A stretch of DNA of 64,000 bases, taken from positions 4,718,001 to 4,782,000 of the forward strand of contig NC_061773.1 in assembly GCF_022458985.1 (NCBI RefSeq), written 5' to 3'. This document shows positions 37,247-51,284 of this stretch, piece after piece. Source of the DNA: Mugil cephalus (taxonomy: Eukaryota > Chordata > Actinopteri > Mugiliformes > Mugilidae). A program made the position numbers and the translations under genes. The stretch's first letter is position 1. The number at the start of each line of letters is the position of its first letter. The notes under the pieces are model-generated. The model was given only the letters and a program-made list of their open reading frames with translations, did not search any database and was not told where the DNA came from.

Positions 37247-37307
37247 TTTGAAATTCATTCCTTTGTTTTGATTGGTGAACGTTTTCTTCCTCCTCAAAGC
37301 TTATTGG
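37247..37307 (-). promoter_or_regulatory. cenpe: CENPE promoter: CHR-like element and two CCAAT boxes 32 bp apart
   Basis: TTTGAA at 37247-37252 matches the cell-cycle genes homology region core. Two inverted CCAAT boxes (ATTGG on the plus strand, CCAAT in gene orientation) start at 37271 and 37303, 32 bp apart. Late cell-cycle genes, including mammalian CENPE, are driven by NF-Y at CCAAT boxes spaced about 31-33 bp plus a CHR bound by MuvB complexes (established knowledge). The order here is CCAAT, CCAAT, CHR, then ATG, about 135 bp upstream of the start codon. Confidence 0.65.
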
Positions 37308-37549
37308 TGGATGGTAAACACGGAATAAACGCAGTACTACCCCCTACTGGTAGGATTGCGCTCTACAATCATTGAACACAAACTGATATATGAGTGTAGA
37401 GAAAAGGAGTAATACAAAAGTAAAAATAAAAGAATAATATAAAATAATAAGCACTTATCCTATAGGATAATACATCGTCGAGATACTGAAATAGGATTTA
37501 TAACATATTTCTTATGTATCTTCACCAGGTGTTTTTCTTAACGTTTTTT

Positions 37550-37605
37550 AATTATATTATATTATATTATATTATATTATATTATATTATATTATATTAT
37601 ATTAA
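37550..37605 (+). repeat. Pentanucleotide microsatellite (ATTAT)n
   Basis: About eleven near-perfect tandem copies of ATTAT/TTATA between CENPE and DDX51. Plain simple repeat, probably length-variable. Confidence 0.9.
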
Positions 37606-37957
37606 GCATAATGTAGAATGAGACAGGATTTGGTTTGGATTTAAACTAACCTTTGCTTCGTTCAATAACCATTGCTGTAATTTAGTAAACGGCCTATTGG
37701 GGGCAGCCATCCTCCTTTGCAATTTCACGAGAAGAAGAAGCACACTGGCGTCATCAAGCTGCGACTAGCACTACATGGAAAACACATGAGAAACTAGTAC
37801 TTTAGTAGAAGTTGACTGTGTACAGTATTTAAAGAGACCAATTTGTACGGTGTTGTTGTATATAATAATTCATATATTCATTTATAATACCCCAATGCGT
37901 CGAAGCTGATAAAAAGCTGTACAACTTTCTTGGGGAATTTAACCGTTTACAGTTGAA

Positions 37958-40900
37958 ATGTCTCTTTTCGTTGTGAGCAGGTAGGATCATTTTCACACTA
38001 TGGGGTACTCTCCAGCCTCTTAAGGGATTTTTAAATTAATCTGGGGTTTGGTTTATGTGGCAAGATAAAGCACTTTTGAAATAGTTGGCAGTTAACTTTT
38101 ACATTGGTTTACCCTGTAAATGTCTCATATATTGTAGAGGGTATGTGGGTTCAGATAATTGTACAACTTATTGTATTTTTTGTTTTTATTCTTACATAAA
38201 GAACAATTACCATTCCCTTGTCTGCTCTAACTCATTATTTTCCATTAAATCCAGCAGCTTGGATCATCACTGTCAGTTTTGAGCACTTGGTGCCAGTTAC
38301 ATTTTTAAAGGGACAGAAACCAGATCATTCACTAACTCATCAACTAGTTGGCTACAATCTAATGTCAAGAAAAATACATAAATAAATTATAATAATTATG
38401 ACAAAAGTGTAAATAACCCATTGTATTTCTAGGGTCACACTGTGCTAAATTGTTTGTGCGGAAGAGATGGACTCAATCATTTGTAATTTTACATATCGTC
38501 ACTGTCCTCACAGGTACCTCGGAGAAGAGGAAGATGGAAACATCTCAAAGGAGTCCCGATCTCAGGCGTTATTGGCTAAACTGCAGCAGAAGGCGAAAGA
38601 GAAGCAGAGACAGAGTTTGTCAAAGCAGATAGAGCAACTGCACAAGGAACAGATAGAAGAGCAGGATGTCAAAAAGAAAAGAAAAGCAGCTGAGGACAGT
38701 AGTCAAGAGCGGCAGCGCCGCAAAAAGAGGAAATCAGAAGACGCTTCTTCGTGTGGTTCAGACTCTGATAACCATGATGAGCCTGCCGAAGTTACGAAGA
38801 AGAAGAAGAAGGATCTAAATGAGAAACAGAAGAAGAAGAAGGATAAGTCAGGTGTGATATTATGCCTGTGTGTGTTCATTGTGTCTTGTGATAAATATGC
38901 AATGACATTTTCTTACTTTTATATTGTGCCTTCTGAAGTGCACAGTTGCCTCACTTCCAGAAGCAGCAGGCAGCTGTTTACAGTGTGAAAACATTGTACA
39001 TTACCTTCTCAGCATGATGAGTGCAAAAGTGTGATGTAACTTGTGTTCCTTCTGTTTGGGTTACAGCTCAAGATGTTTCAGATTCTCCTGTAAGTGGAAG
39101 AGATGAACCAGAGGATGCACAGGGACAAGAGGAGGCAGAGACAGAAAATGACTCTTCAAAAGAAAGCTCGGAGAAGACGTCTGCTCCCACTGGATTCACA
39201 GTTCTGGGAGGATTTGAGAGCAAACCGGTCAAAAAGGTACACTGATTGATGCTGCTTTATGGAGGAGCAGGAGTCAGTATTAATCAGGCTATTAATTTCA
39301 TTACACGTGAATTCATCTTCTCACAGGTGAACAGAGTCCTGCCTCAGTGGCTCGCTGAGCCTGATGTGATTCACAGAGATATTAAAAGTAACCTGGTCCC
39401 CATCTCTGAAGTGGCAGGGCTTTCTGCTCATCTCCAGAAAAAACTACAGAATAATGGAATCCAACACTTGTTTCCAGGTGATCACACAGACTCCGTTCAC
39501 ATAAAGTTGTTTCAAAAGGTTGCATACACCTGGTGCAGTGTTATATATATATATACTAATTTCCATGGTTTCTCTGAGATGTGTGAATGTGTTTTTTGAC
39601 TGGGTGTGTGTATGGGATGGAGCATGAAATTATAAACTCTGGCACGAGGTTGTGTTTTGAAAAGAAGCTCCTTGTGACCTTTTCACAGTGCAAGCGGAGG
39701 TCATCCCCGCCATCTTGGAGAGCGCACAGCAGGGACTGCTGATTGGACGAGGCGGCTACAAGCCCAGAGACATCTGTGTGTCTGCGCCGACAGGCAGTGG
39801 AAAGACTCTTTCATTTGTCATACCCGTCGTACAGGTGAGCTAACGCCACCTCTTCTGGGCACTTAAGACAAAAATAATGCACACAGTAGATGGAAGAACT
39901 GTAAAATAAATTTGCATCATCAGGTGCTGATGGAGCGGGTTGTCTGTGAAGTCCGGGCTCTGGCTGTGTTGCCGACTAAAGAGCTTGCTCAGCAGGTCAG
40001 AAGATTTCACAAACATCTGCGCAAACACGTTACGTTTGCTCTAGAAATAAAAAAAAAAAAAAAAAAGCTCAGCTGACATGTTTTTCTGTGCAGGTTTATA
40101 AAGTGTTCAGGTCGTACGCTGAGGGCACCGCTCTGAAAGTGGTGATGCTGGCAGGTCAGAAGAGCTTTGCTGCAGAGCAGGCTTCACTCTCAGAGCACAG
40201 GTGAGAACTTAGAATGAGACATAGCTTACAGACAATCAGCAGCTCTTTGGATGATATGGAGGATTTTATCTTTTGTTTTGACCACATGGTTTGTTACACA
40301 GCCATCTAAATGTTCGTCTTTGGAAAAGACAAGGCACGAAATACTGACAGTATCATGTAGCTAGGATGTGGGGGGAAGATTTGTGTGGTTTTGAGGAACA
40401 TTTGAGCATAAAAGATGCCCATGACATGAAAAAAGACACGGACAACCATTTATTTCAGTGTTTGTTTCTTCTAGAGGGGGAGTGAGACGCAGTACAGCAG
40501 ACGTCGTCGTGGCGACTCCAGGTCGACTGGTTGATCACATCAACAAGAATTCAGGTTTATGTCTGGAACATCTCCGGTTTCTCGTGAGTTCTTTAAACCT
40601 TTCTGACTGAAGCGCTGCAAACAAACGCAACATAGATGTCAGCTGTTCACCAACTGTGTGCGTTCATTAATTATCTCTCAGATCATTGACGAGGCCGACA
40701 GGATGATTGACAGCATGCACCAGTCCTGGCTCAGTCAGGTGGTGAAGGCGGTGTATGGATCAGGAAGTGGTCCAGAGGGGGGGGCCGTCTTTAGGAGGAC
40801 GGAGCCGGCGCACATCACAGCAGCCAGGTGAGTGTCTGCTAAAGCCTCGTAGTCTAGATTTTTAAAAACACATTTCTGAGAATGCGTTATTAATGAAGAC

Positions 40901-42831
40901 TTTGATTGATTTGTTTTCTCTGAATTCTCGAACTCAAGAATCCAAGGATATTTGGATACTTGTGCAGAACAGTCATCAATAGTTAAAAGTAAAACTGGAA
41001 CTTGATAAAAGTTGTGTCATTTCGAAACCCTGTGAAACGTGTATCATCCATTTTTGTTTGACACCTACTTATCAGAGATAGAGGAAATAAAAAAAAAACC
41101 CACTTGTGATGCGTCACTCCATCACATAAGATTAGGTCGTGTTTTAATGTTCATCTCGAGAGCTGCAGATGCTGATCAGATTAGGATCTCGGTAACCGTC
41201 CTGTCTCTCTCGTCAGTCTGTCTCCACCTCAGATGCCGCTGCAGAAGCTGCTGTTTTCTGCCACGCTCACGCAGAACCCGGAGAAGCTGCAGCAGCTGGG
41301 CCTCTACCAGCCCCGACTCTTCAGCTCCATCCACGGTCACTCCAGCGGCGACAACGCTCCGACTCAGAAACAAGACCGCTTCGACTTCCCTGAGGGTCTG
41401 ACGGTGAGCAGAGACCTCTGACTTTTAGGGAGCAGTGCAGCAGCAAACATGGAAGTAGATGATGATCAAACTTTGTGAATCTAAGTCAGCTGTATTTGCC
41501 GTGTGTGTGCTGTACGTACACAGACACAGAGACTTATCCACTGCATCTAATCCATGCATTTGGAACAATGTATATTGATAGAGGTACCCAGGGAAGAACA
41601 TGAGTCTGTGTGAATGTGATGATTCACTGTGAGGCTTTGAAGAAAAACCCTCCCTGTCGGTGAATCGATCCCCACTTCGACACACTAATAAGAGGCTAAA
41701 TGTTTTGTTTTTTAGGAGTATTATGTGCCCTGTACACTGAGCAACAAACCCCTCCTCATCCTCCACTTCATCCTGCGAATGAAACTCAGTCCCGTCCTCT
41801 GTTTCACCAACTCCAGGGAGGCTGCACACAGGTGGGAGAGAGCTACTGCAGGTTTTTTTTTGTCAGTATCTGTGTGCACTCTACATCTCTACATCTGTCT
41901 CCTTCTCAGACTTTACCTCCTGGTGCAGCTGTTTGGTGGAATTCAGGCTGCCGAGTTCTCGTCTCGACTGTCTCCTGGTGAGAGGAAGAGGACGCTGAAG
42001 GAGTTTGAGCAGGGAAAGATCCAGTTGTAAGTCTGTGTGCAGATCTGATAGATATTGTCGTGTTTGAATATTGAAGTCCAGTCCTTGATTCGGTGATAAA
42101 AGGATGCTAGAGCGGTGTTATCCATGAATAATGCTGTGGTCTTTATTTATCAATGATTTAAACTGAGGTGTCATCCCTAAGGTTGATCAGCACGGATGCA
42201 GCTGCCAGAGGCATCGACATCAACGGGGTCAAATGTGTTGTCAATTATGATGCACCACAGTACATCAGGACGTACATTCACAGGTGAGAAAATCGTTTAA
42301 TGCAGCGGAGAGTTTGCAAAATAAGCAATCACCCGTAATGTCTTTATTATCGCTGTGATAAAATGACGTCTGGCTCCTCCGTCTTCGTTCAGAGTTGGAA
42401 GAACAGCACGAGCAGGAAAAGCCGGTTTGGCCTTCACCTTTCTGCTGAGAGTACAGGTGCGTCACTTTTAATACAGATAAGAAAGAGGCAAACGATCGGA
42501 GTAAAGATAGTTTCTGTAATGGCTTCCGTTTCCCCAAACAGGAGAAGAATTTCCTTCCGATGGTTTTGGAAGCAGGAAGCCCCGGAATAGAAAGGCAGGT
42601 GGTCAAATCAGAGAACCTGAGAAGTCTGGAGGAGCGGTACGAACACACGCTGCAAAAGCTGGCTGATGTTATCAAGGTACCATCTCAACCAACACCTTCT
42701 TTAAAGGATGAGACACAGGATGGCGATACTTTGTGCATTCATATACAACACATAAAACATGTCTTAAATTACAGTTTGACTACACAAAGTCTACTTTTTG
42801 TTTCTCTCTACAGGATGAAAAAGTCAAATAG
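37958..42831 (+). CDS. ddx51: DDX51, nucleolar DEAD-box RNA helicase
   Basis: ATP-dependent RNA helicase (yeast Dbp6 relative) needed for 60S ribosomal subunit maturation. Sixteen coding exons: 37958-37980, 38514-38851, 39067-39236, 39327-39477, 39690-39834, 39924-39995, 40094-40200, 40475-40583, 40682-40827, 41217-41403, 41716-41831, 41910-42026, 42182-42283, 42393-42456, 42542-42676 and 42814-42831, about 666 residues (human 666). The N-terminus is a Lys/Glu-rich, nucleolar-type tail ([20 protein letters not shown]). Helicase motifs: [10 protein letters not shown] (I), LPTKELAQQ (Ia), ATPGRLVDH (Ib), IIDEADRM (II), [16 protein letters not shown] (III), CFTNSRE (IV), [10 protein letters not shown] (V) and [12 protein letters not shown] (VI). 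By my count the exon at 39690 is one base short for its phase, although the protein reads through normally ([15 protein letters not shown]); I treat this as a probable counting error. A possible AATAAA lies at 42916-42921. Confidence 0.94.
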
Positions 42832-44358
42832 TGAAACAACTGTAACCTCAGGCGTCATCAGGCCAAGACTCTGCTACATTTCTTCACAGCTCGATTTTGA
42901 ATTTGTATTTATGTTAATAAAACGCAAAATGTCTGTGCCTGTTAATTCACACAGTGACCGTTTATTTATAAGGAAAATAGCAGCTTTGATTATTAAAGGT
43001 GATACAAGCTTGGCCATTCAATCCCTGAGCCTTTTACATGACTCTGTAAACATGCTCTGTCACTGTGCGTGTGTGTGTGTGTAAATAAGAGATAGAATTT
43101 CAGAATGGTGCCGATACCTAATAAGCTGCTTAACTGTGTGCCCTTGATGGAGCGTCACTGTATTTACACAAATGTTTGGCTCATCAGGAAATTGTTCAAG
43201 AAACCTTCAAATTTCAATTTTGGCAAAATACTTGAGAGCTGAGAGGAGTTGACCAATTAGTTTGTATTTATTATATGTTGAGAACAGTTCTGACAGGACG
43301 TCTGGCTCGTCTTTCTATACTTGATCATCACAAAGATGGAATGTAAGGAGGTAATGTAAAAACAGCAGACAATAGTTTGTCAACCAGAGAGCACTGATCA
43401 GTTTATTTATTTGTTTTTTTTCCATCTGTAAACGTCCTGATCTGTACATGTCTTGGTCTCAATTCTTTGCTGACTAGTTGAAGGGATTTTTATCAAAAAA
43501 GCTCTTCATTCCCAAAAGTCCATTATCCGTCAGGCTCTGTTGACCACATTCTGGGAGTCGCTATCTGTAATGCCCACCGTATCTGCGAAGTGCACTTGAG
43601 CTTGCACTGCAGTAGATGTGACCAACTCAGAAACGCATATGCAAAAGAGATCTCAAAGTGTCCACGCTGACGAGGTTTTTCTGTCCCCTCCCTGAACGCT
43701 GCATGAATTTTAGTTATCTTAGTCTGGAGTGTAATCCACTCGTTCAGAGTCATTCAGTGTTTATCAATTAAGTGATGCAAATTATGGAGATTCTTACAAA
43801 GTAATTTATTACACAAAACAGTAAGTTTCCATTCGCCTTTTAGCAAAATGAGTTTCCAGTCTCATATCGTGCCCATCATCATAATGCATATGCGATTTGT
43901 ATATGAAGCACACAAATAAATTTCGACTTCATGTGTGCATCAGTTTGAGGAAATAATTAAAGGACTACGGGTCACAGTGTTCAGGTACTTCACCCTTGTT
44001 GGCTGTGGAAACATTCCTCTGATCAGCAGACAGGGCTTAAGCACTTAACTGTAGTTGGCAGGTACGACACGACAGGTCCCTGGCTGACCTTTTCAATCAC
44101 ATAGAACATCTCAATAAAGGAGGTTTCAATATGGCAAATTTACTTGTGTTAAAAGTACAAAAAAGTATTTTCCATAACCTCAAAATTGAATACTGACAGA
44201 ACCTGACTACTTTTGCTTAAGACAAAAAAAGTAAAAGCATTACACCTTTAGTAAAAACTGGGGAAAACAGTCTTTTTGTGTGGGTATGTTTGGGGGGTAG
44301 GTTTGACCTAATTCTCCTTCTTCTGTCCCCCTGTAGGAAGCAGTCCTCATGCCCCCGT
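42832..44358. other. Convergent 3' region DDX51 / RHOA, mostly RHOA 3' UTR
   Basis: DDX51 ends near the AATAAA at 42916-42921. RHOA read leftward has an AATAAA on the minus strand at 43402-43407, which would give a 3' UTR of about 0.95 kb, typical of RHOA genes. A short GT run lies at 43067-43082. No other gene was recognised. Confidence 0.55.
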
Positions 44359-47340
<2,982 letters not shown>

Positions 47341-49201
47341 GAGGGGGTGGGGAGAGGATAACAATACACCACTATACATCTTTTATAAACCATATTTTAT
47401 AGACAAAATGAGTATTATACACAATAATGAAAAGAACATTATTATTTTATATTTTTTATACTATGTTAAATATTAATGTATCTTTTCATAAATCACTACA
47501 GATTACTAAATATAAATGAAATACTACACACTTAATGTCATTAATAAAGAGGCCCACTTTGTATTACACAAGACCATATGAAAGTGGTTGTACACTGAGT
47601 AGCATTCACCTACCTTTGCATATTCTTGGCTTTCTTCGCGCCGTGTAGTAGTACTAACCTACTTATTCCTCTGCTCTTTGTGCACCATGAACATGATTTC
47701 TAGAATGGCACAGAGACCCGCATTTAAATGAAACTGATGAAACTGATAAGTTAAATGTGGAAATGGTTTAAACCTCTCAGATTAGTGGGCCAAAGTATGG
47801 AGAGACCAACAGAGAGACGTGGTCTGTTCTCAGTTGGTGCAACAGTATATTAATAACTGCAAGCTCTTACTCTAATCCTGATAAGAGGCTTTCTCAGCAG
47901 TGTTCAGTTCCAACTCGTGGAAACCAACTCAGATGCGTTTCCATGAAAACAGTAATGCCTCGCATTCATCTGTAGGTTCAAGTGACCAGTCATTCATAAG
48001 TGGATAAAAACACTTTGAAGAGAGAAAACATTTGTTAGTGTTGTTTCTCAGAAGTCCATGTGTGATCTTCTTCTGAGAATAATGTATTAGCTTTAGTTCT
48101 GATGATAAAAGAGCGTCTTGTTCGCAAAGATTTAGAAGAGGGTGTGTTCATGTTTAGATTGGGATTCTGAGTATAAGAAATACAAAATACGCCTTGAGCT
48201 TAATCCTTTAAAATCTCTTCTCAACCTCTTTTGTCCCTCCAGTCTTGTCATGTACAGTGTAGTTTTAGCCTGATATCAGTCTTTTTACACTCATATCATT
48301 TAACAATGTCTCGTCAACATATGTTTAAAATCCTTAGCTATACTGTATTATATTTAAACATGTCAGATAAAGCTCAGATATACTTCAGGGAAAAGGAGTC
48401 ATTACATTGACAAACCTCTTCTACATCCAGACTTTCTGTGTCAAATCATTACTCTATTGAGACAGCTGTTACAGAAAGTGGTAATCCTGTCAAAGTGGAG
48501 AAGTCATGAAACATTGCTGTGATTTTGTTATGATTGCATGTGTCCCCAGAACATGCAAGCGTTACACGAGATTACTGTTAGTGTAGCCATGGTTCATCGG
48601 GTTCATTGATTTTGTGACAAGTGAATAAACATTGCTATGTTCAACAATCTGCAAATGCCACCCGACAAGCTCATAAGATCAAAAGCAGAGGCAGGCAGAG
48701 ATCTCAAGTTATAAAACCCACATTAATTCTAAGTGCATCTCTGCCAGAATAAAAAAAGATAGAAAAAAGAGAAGGAAAGAAGAAAAAACAGTGGCTATTT
48801 TTTCACTGATGTATGTTTTTTTAATACAATTCGGGTCTGCTGATTAAAAAAACAAACACTTGAGACCACTGGTTTAGAAACAATTCTCTTTTCTCATTCT
48901 GTTGACTGAGACACAAAAATGGAAGGACACCCACCACAGCTTCTATAATGGCATTGCACATTTCAAAGTAGCTGAAGCAAACATATAAAAAAATAATATA
49001 ATTCTGAATAACAAAAGTAGCAGTGTCGTAAAACTGGATTACTTTGTAAGCACCGCGGCTTATTTAAATCATTACAGTGTTCTCCTCCTGGGCGGCTCTT
49101 TGCAGGGCCTCAAACTGTCCCCTATACATAGTGTGTGGTCATGGAGTGTGACCCCGACCATGTTCCTGTGTCTGTGTCCTTTGCGTGAGAGACATCGATC
49201 A
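47341..49201. other. Intergenic RHOA / CISH, including CISH 3' UTR
   Basis: About 1.9 kb with no open frame or repeat I recognise. The left third is AT-rich (47390-47530). The CISH 3' UTR must occupy the part next to 49201 but I found no clear polyadenylation signal close to the stop. Confidence 0.45.
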
Positions 49202-50033
49202 TCATATGGAGAAGGGATAGTTCTGCAGGTAGCGCAGCAGAGGCTTTGGGAGCGGCAGCTGGTTGGGGCAGTTCGTGTATCTGTTGATGGTGAGGCGCGT
49301 CAGGTGCTGCAAAGAAGGGAAAGCCTCTGGCTTGTTCAATGGACGCATCAGCTTCAGAGGGACCCCACTGTCTTTAGCTGTGTGTTTAGCAGGGTCAGGC
49401 TTTGTTTGGGGGCAAATGTCACGAGATGGCTTGTCCTGTGACGTGGGGTTTGAGCCAGTGTAGTGCAGTATGAGGCTGTGAACATCTGGGAAGGACTGCA
49501 GGTTCGGCAGGGCAGGGGAAATAGAGTCTAGCCAGAAACAACCTTTGTTGTACTCAATACGCACACTGGTGGGTCCATAGCAGGTCTTCACTGACAGGGC
49601 CAGCATGTACTGAGGATGGCTGCTGTCACGCACCAGGAATGTGCCTTCAGACTTTGTCAGGAGGGCCTCCCGAGCTTCACTCGCTGATATAGAGCCCCAG
49701 TACCAACCTGGGAAATGATAGATAGTTTATAAATTTTAGTGAATAGCCTCATGAACAGTGATGCTCAGTATGTTGAAAGATTTCACACTGGATTTTCTAA
49801 ACTCACTCCTGCTCAACAAAACTGGGCTCGTAATTAACTGTCACGTGTTCTATTTTAGTAAAATGAGTCGGACTCAGTGAGGCTGCTGGTGTACCTGAGG
49901 TTTGCAGGTACTGGAAAGTGGTGGTGATGCAGCGGAGGTCCTCTGTTGGATCCCAGGGTGGAGGAGAAGAATGAGGGCAGCATAAACCTCCTTGTTCCTC
50001 ATCATGTAAAATGGTCACAGTACGGGCAACCAT
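49202..50033 (-). CDS. cish: CISH (CIS), SOCS-family inhibitor of cytokine signalling
   Basis: Cytokine-inducible SH2 protein that binds phosphorylated receptors (growth hormone, prolactin, IL-2/IL-3 class), blocks STAT5 docking and recruits an Elongin/Cullin-5 ligase through its SOCS box. Two coding exons join in phase: 49895-50033 and 49202-49707, giving 214 residues. The SH2 domain starts at GWYWGSISASEAREAL and contains the phosphotyrosine-binding GTFLVRDSSHP. A linker of about 50 residues (SNPTSQDKPSRDICPQ) follows, as in CIS but not SOCS1-3. The C-terminal SOCS box is LQHLTRLTINRYT...LPLPKPLLRYLQNYPFSI. The first exon matches human around EDLRCITTTFQYLQTSGWYW (human [20 protein letters not shown]). 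The ATG chosen is the first in that exon. An upstream exon with a few extra codons, as in mammals, is possible but was not convincingly found. Confidence 0.92.
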
Positions 50034-50699
50034 TTCTGACCGACAGCAAGTCTGTCAAGATAACGTTCATGATGGAGAATTAACAACAACAGCAATAACA
50101 AAACACTTAAATGATGCCAACCTAGGGTTTTATTTTTTTCCTGAATAAATTAAGTTGTAAAAAATATCATGACAATGCTCAGATTCAGATGATTTGTCAT
50201 TGTCCAATCTTATTGTACAAACGGTGCAAATAAGAACAAACCCAACCAAACTAAAGCCAATAAAACAAACACAACTGTACGAAAAGAAAACAAGACAAAG
50301 GACACATGACAACAAAATAATGAAAAAATAAATAAAAATAAAACACGTACGGTAGGAATGTACAAAAGCTCAAGGCTTGCGGTCTTAAAATTACTTATGC
50401 ATCGAGCTATTGCATTATTTGGGTTATGTTTTACATATTTTTTTAAAAAATATAATATTTATGTAACGTCTTTATTTATGCGAACACCAGCTGGTTTCGA
50501 GGTTTTCGAAAGGAATAAAACAATACAACAATCAGTGTATTATTTAAATTAAAGTACACAGAACACAAGTGAATATAGTATGACGCAACAATAACAATAA
50601 CAACAACAACAACAATAATAATTAGTGTTTGTGAAAGAATAGGCAGCATATTACCGCATTATTGAAAGCAATGATACATTAAAAAGACATTTTCCTTAC

Positions 50700-50900
50700 C
50701 TTAAATCAAGACAAATCATATGGATGGCGACCGATTTGGTAAACAGTTGAAGAAATGTCCAGTGGTTGATCACAATAAATATTTACACTATATACCAAAT
50801 TCTGGTGATGTAGAAAAAATAAATAACCCATGAAACTAACAATCTAAATAAGATATCCGTGTGTTGCTTCAAGTAAAACTGCGACTGAAGCGGAGTGTGA
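50700..50900 (-). other. cish: Inferred non-coding first exon of CISH
   Basis: A strong donor (TTTAAG then GTAAGG in gene orientation) sits at 50699/50700. Upstream of it is a TATA-like GAATAAAG at about 50902-50909 and the paired STAT sites. The short frame before the donor (ATG ATT TGT...) does not splice in phase to the main ATG exon, so I treat this exon as untranslated. Its 5' end is a guess. Confidence 0.4.
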
Positions 50901-50960
50901 GCTCTTTATTCAGTTTAGTGCAGGACAGAAAGCGGCTCAGTTCAGCTGGACTGACGGAGG

Positions 50961-50983
50961 TTCCCGGAATCTGTTTCCAAGAA
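50961..50983 (-). promoter_or_regulatory. cish: Paired STAT5-type sites in the CISH promoter
   Basis: Two TTCNNNGAA palindromes lie 14 bp apart start to start: TTCCCGGAA at 50961-50969 and TTCCAAGAA at 50975-50983. Mammalian CISH is induced by STAT5 through tandem sites of this type just upstream of the first exon (established knowledge). The position here, some 60 bp upstream of the inferred first exon, fits that role. Confidence 0.65.
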
Positions 50984-51215
50984 AGGTTTTGTGTTTCAGC
51001 GCCCGCAGTGAGAGAAAAGCTGCTGCCAGCAGCTCCACGGGCCCCCGTCAACACACTACACCTCCTGTTCGACCTTCAAAATAAAATATAACCAAGGCTC
51101 CAGGGCGCGTGAGCTGACACGAGCAGCAAAGTGCCTGCGAGAAATAAACTTACTGGAAAATGTATTATTCACATATAAACAAGCCTTTGTTAATGAATAA
51201 AAACTGATAAATTTA

Positions 51216-51217
<2 letters not shown>

Positions 51218-51281
<64 letters not shown>
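51218..51281 (+). repeat. (TG)n dinucleotide microsatellite
   Basis: About 30 uninterrupted TG units between CISH and TWF2. Simple repeat. Confidence 0.95.

Positions 51282-51284
<3 letters not shown>

Larger units (their letters stand above)
37115..37957. other. Divergent promoter region CENPE / DDX51
   Basis: About 840 bp between start codons. CENPE 5' UTR and promoter lie at about 37115-37320 (cell-cycle elements annotated separately). The middle holds a pentanucleotide microsatellite, and the DDX51 5' UTR lies near 37700-37957. No gene was recognised inside. Confidence 0.65.

Noticed and set aside
42265-42675. 136-residue minus-strand frame overlapping DDX51 exons 14-15
   Set aside because: Antisense to well-conserved helicase exons and without homology.
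49100-49463. Plus-strand open frames opposite the CISH SH2/SOCS-box exon
   Set aside because: Complement of a conserved coding exon; no independent evidence.
50701-50736. Upstream short frame ATG ATT TGT CTT GAT TTA as extra N-terminal codons of CISH
   Set aside because: None of the acceptors before the main exon join it in phase without a stop, so the exon is treated as untranslated.
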